A stretch of 23,780 nt of DNA, taken from Methanoculleus sp. UBA374. GTDB lineage: Archaea > Halobacteriota > Methanomicrobia > Methanomicrobiales > Methanoculleaceae. Positions 1-8,687 of the stretch are shown one piece after another. The position numbers and the translations under genes are program-made. Below the pieces are notes generated by a model. It was not told where the DNA came from. It made no database searches and saw only the letters and a program-made list of their open reading frames with translations. How positions within the stretch are numbered: the stretch's first letter is position 1; every line of letters starts with the position of its first letter. The stretch spans positions 1 through 23,780 of the forward strand of contig DAYL01000029.1 in NCBI GenBank assembly GCA_002508705.1, given 5' to 3'.

Positions 1-1818
1 GAGTCCGGGTTCCACTTCGAGTACGGTCCGACCAAGAAAGACATCGTCTTCACCGACTGCATCAGCAGAAACAACGGTCAGAAGCCGTTCCCGGCAACCT
101 ACAGCCTGGGCGGCGAGGACTACTTCGGTGCCGGCTACTACGCCCCCCGGGGCCCGTACACGTTCAACAACTGCACCGCGGAGGGGAACAGCGCCTACGG
201 GTTCTTCTTCAGTTACCCCGATGGTGTTTACCTGGACAACTGCACGGACCTTGAGACGGGCCGGGGAAAGACCGACTACTCGGCGGTGAAACCGACGTCG
301 TTCTTCATCGTGCAGTCGCTAGTGACGAACGCCAACCCCTCGATCGTCATGGAGGACTGTGCGAGCATCGACTCCCATGGCCGCGGTCTCTATGCGACGC
401 TCGTCGACTATGTCCAGATTAAGAACTTCACGATGACCAACCCCGGAGGCATCAACGGTGTCGGCGCTCTGATAGGAGACCCGGCACTGGGAGTGGGTTT
501 TGTCTCTTCAAACGTCGATATCCATGCCTCAGGAAACAGCGCGTCCAAGCTCGTCACGGTGAACAGCGCGTCCAATTCAAAATTCACCGGGAGCATTGTA
601 TCCGATGTGGCGACGCCGTTCACCGTAGCGGGAGGGGGGACCAACAACGTCGTCGTTGAAGGCATCAAGACGGTTTCAAATACACTTCCGGTGGGTTCGA
701 CGGGAATCACGACGAGTGGCGTCAACTCGGGAGCAGTCAGTATTGTCAACTGTGCGGTCGTCAGGCCCGGCAGCACGCCGCTCCCGACCCCGACCACTCC
801 GACACCGGTCCCCACCAACCCGGCTCCCTCCGGGAAGCCGGACCTTGTGGTGACCGACATCTCCTGGGAGCCGGCAAACCCGGTGACCGGGGCGCCGGTG
901 ACGCTCAAGGCCACGATCAAGAACCAGGGTGACGCTGCGACGCCTGCGGGCACAAAGCATGGTGTCCTCTTCACGTTCGACGACGGTGCGGCCGGTTCGG
1001 GCGTCTGGTCGGACACCTACACCCGGTCGATTGCTCCGGGAGCGTGGGTCACGCTGACCGCAAACGGCGGCTCGGCCGGTGCAGCCTGGAAGGCCGCCCT
1101 CGGCACCCACACGGTGAAGGTCACGGTAGACGACGTCAACCGGATCGCCGAGAGCGACGAGACCAACAACGTCCGAACCAAGCAGATCACGGTCTCGAAG
1201 CCGGGATCGACGCCGACCCCGACGCCGGTCCCCACCACCCCCACCCCCTCCGGGAAGCCGGACCTTGTGGTGACCGACATCTCCTGGGAACCGACAAACC
1301 CGGCCCCCGGGAGTGCGGTGACGCTCAAGGCGACCGTCAAGAACCAGGGTGACGCTGCGACGCCTGCGGGCACAAAGCACGGCGTCCTCTTCACGTTCGA
1401 CGACGGTGCGGCCGGTCCGGGCGTCTGGTCGGACACCTACACCCGGTCGATCGCTCCGGGAGCGTGGGTCACGCTGACTGCAAACGGCGGCTCGGCCGGT
1501 GCAGCCTGGAAAGCCGTAGAGGGCACTCACACAGTGAAAGCCACCGTGGACGATGTCAACCGGATCGCCGAGGCCAGCGAGACCAACAACATCCTTACCA
1601 AATCCATCACGGTGGCAAAGTCAACCCCGCAGCCTGAAAAAGGGGATCTCAATGCCGATGGAAAAGTAGACTGGGCTGATGTCGCTCTCATCGGCGACAT
1701 GGTTCTCGGGCGTGTCGAAACAGACCCCGACGCAGACTTCAATGCCGACGGCAAGGTAGATTGGAGCGACGTCTCACTGCTGGTAGACTACTTCTTCGGA
1801 AGAGTAGATACACTGTGA
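1..1818 (+). CDS. Secreted beta-helix protein with two CARDB domains and C-terminal dockerin (5' end outside window)
   Basis: The frame is open from base 1, so the real start lies upstream and the in-frame GTG at 286 is not a credible start. The visible 605 residues begin with short repeats rich in Asn, Cys, Gly and aromatics (such as FNNCTAEGN), typical of a right-handed parallel beta-helix (pectate-lyase/NosD-like) surface protein. Two CARDB-type domains follow, at about 278-399 and 418-539, each starting SGKPDLVVTDISWEP and separated by Pro/Thr linkers. The last 58 residues form a type I dockerin: two EF-hand-like loops, DLNADGKVDWAD and DFNADGKVDWSD, with Asp/Asn at positions 1, 3, 5, 9 and 12. 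Dockerins bind Ca2+ and dock to cohesin modules, so a surface or extracellular complex is expected. The substrate is unknown. No cohesin is seen in the window. The domain calls are firm; the role of the beta-helix is inferred. Confidence 0.9.
   Translation, partial: ESGFHFEYGPTKKDIVFTDCISRNNGQKPFPATYSLGGEDYFGAGYYAPRGPYTFNNCTAEGNSAYGFFFSYPDGVYLDNCTDLETGRGKTDYSAVKPTSFFIVQSLVTNANPSIVMEDCASIDSHGRGLYATLVDYVQIKNFTMTNPGGINGVGALIGDPALGVGFVSSNVDIHASGNSASKLVTVNSASNSKFTGSIVSDVATPFTVAGGGTNNVVVEGIKTVSNTLPVGSTGITTSGVNSGAVSIVNCAVVRPGSTPLPTPTTPTPVPTNPAPSGKPDLVVTDISWEPANPVTGAPVTLKATIKNQGDAATPAGTKHGVLFTFDDGAAGSGVWSDTYTRSIAPGAWVTLTANGGSAGAAWKAALGTHTVKVTVDDVNRIAESDETNNVRTKQITVSKPGSTPTPTPVPTTPTPSGKPDLVVTDISWEPTNPAPGSAVTLKATVKNQGDAATPAGTKHGVLFTFDDGAAGPGVWSDTYTRSIAPGAWVTLTANGGSAGAAWKAVEGTHTVKATVDDVNRIAEASETNNILTKSITVAKSTPQPEKGDLNADGKVDWADVALIGDMVLGRVETDPDADFNADGKVDWSDVSLLVDYFFGRVDTL
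781..1620 (+). repeat. Tandem 420-bp duplication encoding linker plus CARDB domain
   Basis: Unit 781-1200 and unit 1201-1620 align with an exact 420-base (140-codon) offset and long identical stretches, for example around 823-870 and 1243-1290. Differences are mainly synonymous or conservative (ALGTHTV versus VEGTHTV). Near-identity at the DNA level points to a recent intragenic duplication or gene conversion. Confidence 0.9.
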
Positions 1819-1867
1819 GACCCTTTACGAGGGTCGTTTCTCACGCCGCTCACCCCTCAACTTTTTC
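1815..1867 (+). terminator. Probable terminator after the dockerin gene
   Basis: A perfect 6-bp hairpin, GACCCT (1819-1824) with AGGGTC (1830-1835), sits directly on the stop codon. An outer GTGAG/CTCAC pair (1815-1819, 1840-1844) flanks it, and the T-run CTTTTT follows at 1861-1866. Position and shape fit transcription termination. Between here and 2048 I see no convincing gene; the small forward ORF over 1761-2051 is a shadow of the dockerin end. Confidence 0.5.
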
Positions 1868-2047
1868 TCACTACTCCTCCAGCGCACCTTTCCTGATCCA
1901 TGGGCGCCTGGCCCCCTCGTCAGTAGCGACCGTTTCTCCTCTGTGCTCCATCATGTGTGGAAGGGCCAACCGTTCCGGATTCTTGTTAACGGAAATGGCC
2001 CCCCGGTACGACGCCATCGGTGCAGGCGAGTCGCTAGGACGGATACT

Positions 2048-2057
2048 TTGATATACG
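2048..2057 (+). promoter_or_regulatory. Candidate TATA box of the flippase gene
   Basis: TTTGATATAC lies 20-29 bases ahead of the ATG at 2077 in an AT-rich patch. Archaeal transcription starts about 25 bp after the TATA centre, so the mRNA would be leaderless or nearly so. The AGGGGG at 2071-2076 touches the first ATG and is too close to act as a normal ribosome site for it. Confidence 0.45.
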
Positions 2058-2076
2058 CGATACATCTATTAGGGGG

Positions 2077-3315
2077 ATGATGCACGCATTCCCGAAAAAC
2101 CCCGTTGAGCTGAAAACCTATCTTATAGACCCGCTGTACAGGAGTTCTTTCTTCATCATCATTACATCGATCTCAAGTGCGGGCTTTGGTTTCATATTCT
2201 GGATGCTTGCAGCACGGTTCTATCCGCAGGAAGACGTAGGGGTTGCAACGGCCCTTATCTCATCCATGGGGATGCTGATCCTTCTATCGAAGCTCGGATT
2301 CGATCAATCGATCATACGGTTTTTTCCGACGCGGGATAAATCCAAAGTCCTGGGAACGGCAATAATCGTTACAACAATAGTCGGGTTTGTCCTCGGGGTT
2401 CTGTTCATAGTTACGGTGGATATCTGGTCGCCCGAGTTGCATCAGGTCAGGGACTATGCGCTCCTCTACATCACCTTTCTGATAGCCAACTCCGTAACGG
2501 CCTTCATCGGTGCAGCGTTCGTTGCACTGCGGAAATCAGAATTCTACTTCCTCCAGAGTCTCCTTTTTGGTTCAAGGCTCCTTATTCTCATTCCTCTGGC
2601 TTTTCTCGGAGCACTTGGAATCTTTTGTTCGCTGGGTCTTTCATTCATCATTGCCCTCGTAGTTTCGGTCTTCCTTCTCTACAGGTCCGGGATTCGTCTA
2701 TCTGGCCTTGATAGGGATTTTTTGCTCGATTCGTTCCGGTTCTCCGCAGGCAACTACTTTTCCGGATTGCTCACTGCGGCCCCGAGCACGATTCTCCCGA
2801 TCCTTGTGCTGAACATTCTCGGTGCGGAAAAAGCCGCTCAGTACTTCATTGCGTATGCAATTGTCATGTTCTTATTCCTCATACCCACATCTTTCACGAC
2901 ATCGCTCTTCGTCGAGGGAAGCCACGGCGAAGCACTGAAGAGAAATGTACTAAAATCGCTTGCCGGAATTTTTGTGCTGCTCATTCCGGCGGTTGCGGGT
3001 TTGTTCGTATTCGGGGAGTATATTCTCGGTTTAATCGGTCCGGATTACGTAGAAGGGCTCGAACTGGTTAAAGTTCTGGCGATTTCAAGTTTTTTCTTCT
3101 CATTTTCGGAAGTATTTATCGTAATCAAGAAGGTTCAGTACGGGCTGAAGAGTCTGATCGTTATCAGCGCACTCACCTTCATCTTGCTTCTGGGGTCCAG
3201 TTATATCCTGATGCTTCAATGCGGGATTCTCGGTGTGGGGTATGCATGGGTCCTGACCTATGCACTGATCGGCATCTTTGTCGTGCTCTCCATGGCCAGG
3301 CGGTACATCCTGTGA
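2077..3315 (+). CDS. Wzx-type polysaccharide flippase (oligosaccharide transporter family)
   Basis: A 412-residue, almost wholly hydrophobic protein with about 12 predicted membrane spans. It belongs by pattern to the MOP superfamily of polysaccharide exporters: an N-terminal ...FGFIFWMLAARFYPQEDVG... segment (about 44-62), LSKLGFDQSIIRFFP near 76-90, and a paired-bundle layout with a basic C-terminus. These proteins flip lipid-linked glycans across the cytoplasmic membrane. Two start codons are adjacent (2077 and 2080) and either fits. It faces a reverse operon of glycosyltransferases 75 bp downstream, which supports a role in exporting the glycan they make. Lower GC than the flanking core genes suggests acquisition as part of a surface-glycan block. 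The substrate cannot be read from sequence. Confidence 0.85.
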   Translation: MMHAFPKNPVELKTYLIDPLYRSSFFIIITSISSAGFGFIFWMLAARFYPQEDVGVATALISSMGMLILLSKLGFDQSIIRFFPTRDKSKVLGTAIIVTTIVGFVLGVLFIVTVDIWSPELHQVRDYALLYITFLIANSVTAFIGAAFVALRKSEFYFLQSLLFGSRLLILIPLAFLGALGIFCSLGLSFIIALVVSVFLLYRSGIRLSGLDRDFLLDSFRFSAGNYFSGLLTAAPSTILPILVLNILGAEKAAQYFIAYAIVMFLFLIPTSFTTSLFVEGSHGEALKRNVLKSLAGIFVLLIPAVAGLFVFGEYILGLIGPDYVEGLELVKVLAISSFFFSFSEVFIVIKKVQYGLKSLIVISALTFILLLGSSYILMLQCGILGVGYAWVLTYALIGIFVVLSMARRYIL

Positions 3316-3389
3316 TCCACTCTCCCGTGAATATTCAGGCGTCAAGAAGTGAACGCCGGTCCCGGGACGGCAGCAGCACGGAGGAAGCG

Positions 3390-5648
3390 TTACCCGTTCT
3401 GATAGACCTCGCTCTGATGGTTTGAATACACCTTGTTGTTGCGGCAGATCGCGGGATATACATCTTCGATGCTCCAATAATCATAATACTCCTCCGGGCC
3501 GCTTGCGGAGCGCTCGACGATGTTATATGTCGCCAGATACACATATGCGCCCAAAACCGGTTCAAAGTCTGTTTCGGGCAGGAATGGAGGTGTCCTCGCG
3601 AGGCTGCCGTAGGAAGTTAATACATTATCTTTCCGTGTTCTATCCGCATAGACGACCGAACCATTCTCCATGTACCTGCCCAGCCAGCGGGCGCCGAAGA
3701 CATCATGCTCTGGTATGAACGTCCCATAGAACACGTTTTTCGGTGTATCCCCTCCGTATTTCTTAATCGAATTCTGGCTCAGAGCGATGGATGACGGCTG
3801 ATCGTTGGCGCACTCGTAGATCCAGCCCGTACTGAAGAGGAACAGCAGTGAGAAGAGAACCGACATGAGTACCAGCGGCGTTCGTCCCGCAAGCCGCCCG
3901 CTCCGGAGTTTATTGATGTATGCCCCCGGTGCCGCAAGCATGCTGATGCCGCCGACAACGCAGAACGGGGAGAGAAAAATGAGCACAATCTGGTAAAGTC
4001 TGGAGGTGTTGAGTGTGCTGGAGAAATTTGGTACAAGGACGCCCGCAACTCCAAAGAGGAGCGCAATAAATGAGAATGCAATGTATTCCCGTGAAAAGCG
4101 GGTGTTCTTGCGCCGAAACCAGATAGCGACAAACCCGACGACGATGAGTGCCAGAGTAATGAGGTGGAGGCCCTTGGCAACGGTATGCAGGAGGGATTGG
4201 GGAGTACTGATAAGAAGATCCAGCCCTTCGGTTTCCTCGGGGTTCAGCAGGTCCACAAAGATCGTATTGCCGATGTGGTCGATGATCGACACGATCGTAT
4301 CGAAGGAAGTCCCTCCCGCGACAAACATATACCACCCGAGCGTAAACCCGGTAAAGAAGAGGACATGGGCGGCGGTTATCGTTCTTCCATCGTCTCTGTT
4401 CACGGAGCCTCCACCCGACGGATTCTCCCCTGCTGTTTTTCGCGAACATTTGAAAAGAGTATCTCCTCGGGTTGCGGCAAATGAGGAGAGAGTCATGTAC
4501 AGCCAGACCACGATGAGGGAGAGCAGGTAGATATACGATGTTCCGTAATGCGAAACGGCTAGGGAAGCGCCGAAGATGACGAATAACGCGAAATTCGTTC
4601 TTCTGGGAACATTTCTCGCGACCATTATCATGATGAGCAGGACGAGAAAGAGTTCTGCAATCTCCTGACGCGCCAGGGAGGCCATTTCCGCGTAGAATAT
4701 TATGAACGAGGCAAAGAAGAAGGATGCAAGGAAAGCGCTCTTTTCCCCCACCTGCCTTCGGAAAACATGATACAGCCCCAGGGGCACAAGGGCAAAGGTG
4801 ATCGGGTAGACTAATTTGAACACCCACGTCAGGTCCAGCCCCGTGATATACGAGTACATCGGAGCCAGCAGGACGACGGAGAGCATTGCGTTCACGTTGC
4901 CGGGACTTGTGGAGTCCCAGAATGCGTTGTCTATGACGAGGTTTGCAAGGAACGCCTCATAATGGATATCGTAGCCCCAGATATACGGAGATATGAGCGA
5001 TGTGTGAAGCAATAGCGAGACGGAAATAGATAAAATCGCCAGAGGATACAGCGCTTCCGGGATCACCCGGTTTAGTCCAATCAGTATGGGTATAACCGCG
5101 ATGAACGCGATTATCAGCATGAGAATTCCGTTGTTGTGATACTGGTTCACGAAATAAGTCCCGATAATTGTCAGGAGCGGCACCAGGTACAAGAGAAACG
5201 CAGGTCTTGAGAGAAACGTCTCCGTATCGATAAAACCCGATTCGGGGGGCTTTTTATCTCTGACAAGGCTGAATAAGAGCAAAATCGCTGTCGTGACGTT
5301 GATTGTCATCAGGGTCGAATCCGGGGACAGCGGCCGGGAGATCCCGAAGATGGGGTAAATCACGCTCATGAATAGTCCGGTAAACATGAGGATTGCTATG
5401 CTCAATCCAACTGCATAGAGGAGCGTTTCAGGAGTGCTTGCATTATGTATTCTCAGGATTCTGAGGACGATTATGCCCGGAATAAATGAGAAAAAGGCAA
5501 CTCCCAGGATCGCCTGCAGAAACAGGACCCTTGAGTCCGTACTCTCCAGGAGTTGTATGAACAGCAGCCCCAGCTGAAGCCACAGGATCGCAATGAAATA
5601 ATTCCGGATCTTCCAGTCGTTTAGCGTAATGGGATTCCTGATCTGCAT
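3390..5648 (-). CDS. Large polytopic membrane protein, DUF2206/GT-C-like
   Basis: 752 residues: about 14 or more membrane spans up to roughly residue 595, then a soluble C-terminal part ending in NNKVYSNHQSEVYQNG. That ending resembles large archaeal membrane proteins of surface-glycan clusters. The first large loop carries acidic and aromatic residues (YIWGYDIHYEAFLANLV, about 222-238), as expected for the catalytic loop of GT-C glycosyltransferases that use lipid-phosphate donors. The segment EMASLARQEIAELFLV recalls the archaeal DUF2206 family. It follows the GT4 gene by 8 bp and is clearly in its operon. A role as glycan transferase or polymerase in the membrane is an inference. The family assignment is from memory of pattern, not a search. 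Confidence 0.7.
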   Translation of the reverse strand: MQIRNPITLNDWKIRNYFIAILWLQLGLLFIQLLESTDSRVLFLQAILGVAFFSFIPGIIVLRILRIHNASTPETLLYAVGLSIAILMFTGLFMSVIYPIFGISRPLSPDSTLMTINVTTAILLLFSLVRDKKPPESGFIDTETFLSRPAFLLYLVPLLTIIGTYFVNQYHNNGILMLIIAFIAVIPILIGLNRVIPEALYPLAILSISVSLLLHTSLISPYIWGYDIHYEAFLANLVIDNAFWDSTSPGNVNAMLSVVLLAPMYSYITGLDLTWVFKLVYPITFALVPLGLYHVFRRQVGEKSAFLASFFFASFIIFYAEMASLARQEIAELFLVLLIMIMVARNVPRRTNFALFVIFGASLAVSHYGTSYIYLLSLIVVWLYMTLSSFAATRGDTLFKCSRKTAGENPSGGGSVNRDDGRTITAAHVLFFTGFTLGWYMFVAGGTSFDTIVSIIDHIGNTIFVDLLNPEETEGLDLLISTPQSLLHTVAKGLHLITLALIVVGFVAIWFRRKNTRFSREYIAFSFIALLFGVAGVLVPNFSSTLNTSRLYQIVLIFLSPFCVVGGISMLAAPGAYINKLRSGRLAGRTPLVLMSVLFSLLFLFSTGWIYECANDQPSSIALSQNSIKKYGGDTPKNVFYGTFIPEHDVFGARWLGRYMENGSVVYADRTRKDNVLTSYGSLARTPPFLPETDFEPVLGAYVYLATYNIVERSASGPEEYYDYWSIEDVYPAICRNNKVYSNHQSEVYQNG

Positions 5649-5656
5649 GGCATCAT

Positions 5657-6859
5657 CTATGCGGAATTGTTATAATGGATACTTGATTCCGGAACCAGCG
5701 TCCGATACACGTCTTCCAATTTTCCCCCGATTATTCGCCAGTCATACTTCGCTTCGGCCAGCGCTCGAGCATTCTCTCCAATTCTCTTCCGTTCGTCTTT
5801 ATGTTCGATCAGATACCTGATCCCCGCTATGAAGTCTTCGTCGATGTCGTCGACAATGATCGCATGCTCGTAGTTTTCAGCATCGATTCCTTCGATTCCT
5901 TTCTTCGTGGTCACAATGGGGAGGCCGGCACTCATATAATCGAAGATCTTCAGTCTTGTCCCCCCTCCGCTTCTCAGAGGTACGATGGCGATATCGGCGC
6001 CGGAAATATTCTGGATATCGGCGATGAATCCAAGCGATCTGATGTTTGCTTCTTCAAACTTCGGAACCCGTGTTCCACCGACGATAAACGATACATTCGG
6101 GTTTGTATCGGCAAATCGAGGGGCAATATCAGTCTGAATAAGATCAAATCCTTCCCGGTTCGGCGGATGCGTGTAGAGACCGTGGAAGAACACGGCAATA
6201 TCCGCGGGACAGAGCCCCATCCCTTCACGGATCTTGTTCTTCGCTTCATCAGATATCCTCGAACGGATGTTGCACCCCGAAGGGATGACGCTGATCATCC
6301 CGTCTTTGAGATGATACTTTCTCCTGAACGTATCCGCATCGTTGTCGCTCACGGCGGTGATGTGGTCGAAGAGGTACCTGCAGGAGATCCTCTCCAGTAG
6401 ATTCGTATAGGCGGGTATGAGTTTCCGCTCCATCGGGGAGTAGTGGTCGTGGTTCGCAAAGGTCTGTTGAATGAACTCGGATTCGACATTGTGAGCGTCG
6501 TACACTATCTTTATCCTCCTGCGCGTAAGGAGACCGAGCATCCTGGCCGCCATTGCTCCGCTGGGATGGGTGATCTGGATGAGATCGATCTCTTCGTCCC
6601 TGATGATCCGCGCCGCCTTACGAATGAAATCGGGATTAATATCCCTGAATATGGAGAGTCTCTTCTGGAGCGCCTCGATATCATGATAGATGTAGACTCG
6701 TGCGACATCATCGTCGCTCTCGTCGTGAAGGTGATCCGGTTCGAGTACAACGATGCGGTTATTTGCGGCCTGACACTTGACGAGGTTGCAAAACCTGTTC
6801 TGGCCCCCGCTCTGTGGTTTTGACAATCCGACGGTTGTTGGGATTGCCAGTATGTTCAT
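5657..6859 (-). CDS. GT4-type glycosyltransferase
   Basis: 400 residues from the ATG at 6857-6859, which overlaps the TGA of the upstream gene in an ATGA junction. An upstream in-frame start would add 16 unlikely residues, so I use the coupled ATG. It has the two Rossmann halves of GT-B enzymes: N-terminal MNILAIPTT with KPQSGGQNR near 14-22, KIVYDAHNVESEF at about 117-129, VIPSGCN in the hinge region, and the donor-site segment PLRSGGGTRLKIFDYMSAGLP in the C-terminal half. This segment fits the retaining GT4 signature, although the second acidic position is Asp (FDYMSAG). It transfers a sugar from a nucleotide donor to a growing glycan in the cytoplasm. Donor and acceptor are unknown. Translational coupling on both sides ties it to the neighbouring transferase and the GT-C protein. 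Confidence 0.88.
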   Translation of the reverse strand: MNILAIPTTVGLSKPQSGGQNRFCNLVKCQAANNRIVVLEPDHLHDESDDDVARVYIYHDIEALQKRLSIFRDINPDFIRKAARIIRDEEIDLIQITHPSGAMAARMLGLLTRRRIKIVYDAHNVESEFIQQTFANHDHYSPMERKLIPAYTNLLERISCRYLFDHITAVSDNDADTFRRKYHLKDGMISVIPSGCNIRSRISDEAKNKIREGMGLCPADIAVFFHGLYTHPPNREGFDLIQTDIAPRFADTNPNVSFIVGGTRVPKFEEANIRSLGFIADIQNISGADIAIVPLRSGGGTRLKIFDYMSAGLPIVTTKKGIEGIDAENYEHAIIVDDIDEDFIAGIRYLIEHKDERKRIGENARALAEAKYDWRIIGGKLEDVYRTLVPESSIHYNNSA

Positions 6860-8031
6860 AGGCACTTCCTGTATTCCTGTTCGAGTTTTTCCACGGTCCG
6901 GTCCCATGTCAGGTTCTTTCGAACGAATTCCTGTCCCCGCTGAATCATTCTTCTCCCTTCCCCGGGATTTTCAAGGCAGAATGCCATCTTTTTCGCTAAA
7001 TCCGCACAGTCTCCGTAGCGCACAACGAGGCCGCAGTCGCCCTCCCTGATGAGGTCTCCGCTGCCATTGCCGTCCGTGACGATCACCGGGGTCCCGCTCA
7101 TGATCGCCTCAAACGGAACAAGCCCGAATATCTCGTACATTCCAGGATAGACGAGCAGATCGGCATCCTGGTAGGCAAAGCCGACGTCATCAAGGTAGCC
7201 GACAAACCGTACCCGATCCTGAATTCCGAGCTTGCGTACTTTTTCCTCGAGCTCCCGTTTGTAACCCCACTCAGGCCCGACAATGACCAGGATGGCGTCT
7301 TTTTGCTCCTGCACCAGTCGGGAAAACGCTTCTATCAGAAAATCAATCCCTTTGATTCTATCGATTCTGCCCAGATACAGAATGAGGTTGCTTCCGTTCT
7401 CGATTCCGCATGATTTCCGGAACCCCCCTTTGCTCCTGGCGGTGATGCACCTTTCGAGACTGATGCCGTTGGGGATAACGGCGATCTTATCCTCACGAAC
7501 GCCCATCATGATGTTCTGTTCTTTTTCCATGCTGTTCATGACGATCAGTCGTGATGCGGAATCTAAAATGGCGGATCCGGAGATGAAATCAAAGAGATTT
7601 TTCACTTTTGCCTTACCCAGGGTCCGGTTTTTGGGGAGCGACCCGTGCGGTTGCAGGACGTATGGAATGCCGTACTCCCGGGCATAATGGCTTATAATGA
7701 CCGCAAGAAGTGTCCTGTGCTCGTGGATGTGGATTATATCATAATTCCGCAGATCTCGGTGTGCAACGAACGGTAAATAGTACGGGACTATGGGTATTAG
7801 TGTGCCCGGAAAATACTTCCGTAAATTTTCGAAATAGTATACCTTCATCCCCTCGACTTCGAGGGGTCTGTTCGTTGGAAGCCCGGTCGGATATGTGCTC
7901 CGGTTCGTCGTATATACCGTGACGTCGTGGCCCACCATCTGGAGGCGCCTTGAGATCTCATATGCCGCACGTGCCACGCCCCCGGACTCCCAGCTCGGCT
8001 TGAAGAACGGCGTCACCTGGAGGATCTTCAT
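6856..8031 (-). CDS. GT4-type glycosyltransferase
   Basis: 391 residues, full length for the family. The N-terminus MKILQVTPFFKPSWESGGVA is the classic GT4 acceptor-side start with its Gly-Gly. PHGSLPK (about 128-134) and VIPNGISLE (about 184-192) are family positions. LILYLGRIDRIKGIDFLIEA begins the donor domain, and EIFGLVPFEAIMSGTPV holds the E-x7-E motif that binds the nucleotide sugar. The start ATG overlaps the stop of the small upstream ORF and the stop overlaps the next ATG, both as ATGA, so the three frames form one coupled operon. Predicted to be a cytoplasmic, retaining glycosyltransferase in surface polysaccharide assembly; the sugar is unknown. Confidence 0.9.
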   Translation of the reverse strand: MKILQVTPFFKPSWESGGVARAAYEISRRLQMVGHDVTVYTTNRSTYPTGLPTNRPLEVEGMKVYYFENLRKYFPGTLIPIVPYYLPFVAHRDLRNYDIIHIHEHRTLLAVIISHYAREYGIPYVLQPHGSLPKNRTLGKAKVKNLFDFISGSAILDSASRLIVMNSMEKEQNIMMGVREDKIAVIPNGISLERCITARSKGGFRKSCGIENGSNLILYLGRIDRIKGIDFLIEAFSRLVQEQKDAILVIVGPEWGYKRELEEKVRKLGIQDRVRFVGYLDDVGFAYQDADLLVYPGMYEIFGLVPFEAIMSGTPVIVTDGNGSGDLIREGDCGLVVRYGDCADLAKKMAFCLENPGEGRRMIQRGQEFVRKNLTWDRTVEKLEQEYRKCL

Positions 8032-8417
8032 AAGCGATCACAAACCTGCTGCTGCTTGCGCCGTTGTCTTCTCGGGCAGGACGGAGTGAGAAGCCGGACC
8101 CTGCATTCGGCGAGGGATGCGGGCCCATGCTCCCCGATGCGGTACCGGCAGGTTGCGTGAGTCCAGCGGTTCCGGTCCTGGCTGCCGATGCCGGAAAGGA
8201 CCGTATCCAGGTTTCCGAGAAGCGGATCGTTCCGCTGAAGTTCCCCCCGCATCCGCTCAAACGGTTTTTTCCCGTTTTTTGCCCCGGGATGGATGTCCCC
8301 GGCAGCCTGCCCCCGTATCGACGTCATCCCGTATCCCCTGCAGCGCAGGTGCCACTCAACCGCCGGCATCCCATGCCCGGATACCAACGTGGGCACCATG
8401 TCGTATCGATCGAGCAA
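8028..8417 (-). CDS. Small uncertain ORF at the head of the glycosyltransferase operon
   Basis: I do not recognise this 129-codon frame. It starts with TTG at 8417 (an ATG follows at 8399) and its TGA overlaps the next ATG as ATGA, the same junction used downstream; that is the main reason to believe it. The segment AVEWHLRCRGYGMTSI faintly recalls the region of GT2 transferases around the catalytic Asp/Glu and WRLRxxGY, so it could be the 3' remnant of a GT2 gene. The C-terminus is unusually rich in Arg, Gln and Lys. No ribosome site is evident. It may be a degraded gene kept only for its coupling stop. Confidence 0.35.
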   Translation of the reverse strand: MLDRYDMVPTLVSGHGMPAVEWHLRCRGYGMTSIRGQAAGDIHPGAKNGKKPFERMRGELQRNDPLLGNLDTVLSGIGSQDRNRWTHATCRYRIGEHGPASLAECRVRLLTPSCPRRQRRKQQQVCDRL

Positions 8418-8487
8418 AATTCCGCCGGGTAAGCGTATCGCCGAATATCACTCCCCCCTGAGGTTTTGAGTCCATGCTAGACTTGAG

Positions 8488-8497
8488 ATTATATAAT
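8488..8497 (-). promoter_or_regulatory. Candidate TATA box of the reverse glycan operon
   Basis: ATTATATAAT (self-complementary, so readable on either strand) lies in the only strongly AT-rich patch upstream of the reverse operon. On the minus strand a start site near 8463-8470 would give a leader of about 50-70 bases before the first ORF start (8417 or 8399). Confidence 0.4.
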
Positions 8498-8687
8498 ACT
8501 TTGCCTGTAGTATTCAGATTATGATATAGAAATATTGATATATTGAGATCCTTGAGGATTTGATTGGCGAACGGATCGGTCTGCAATGGAGATCGACCTT
8601 TAATGTTTTCAGTTCGAGTATGTCTTCCCGGTAGTTCGCTCATTTCGGCACCCGACATCGAGCGATGCGGTCTTGCTCGATGCCTGA

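Noticed and set aside
676..1530. Reverse frames opposite the CARDB region
   Set aside because: They mirror the 420-bp duplication and are Arg/Gly-rich shadows of a clear gene.
286..1818. Start of the dockerin protein at GTG 286
   Set aside because: The frame is open to base 1 and the residues before 286 continue the beta-helix pattern, so the gene begins outside the window.
1761..2051. A 96-codon forward gene after the dockerin
   Set aside because: It starts within the dockerin in another frame, runs through the probable terminator and has Ser/Pro/His-rich shadow composition.
3316..3389. Terminator in the gap between the flippase and the GT-C gene
   Set aside because: A palindrome GTCCCGGGAC at 3359-3368 exists but has no loop or T-run, so the support is too weak for a feature.
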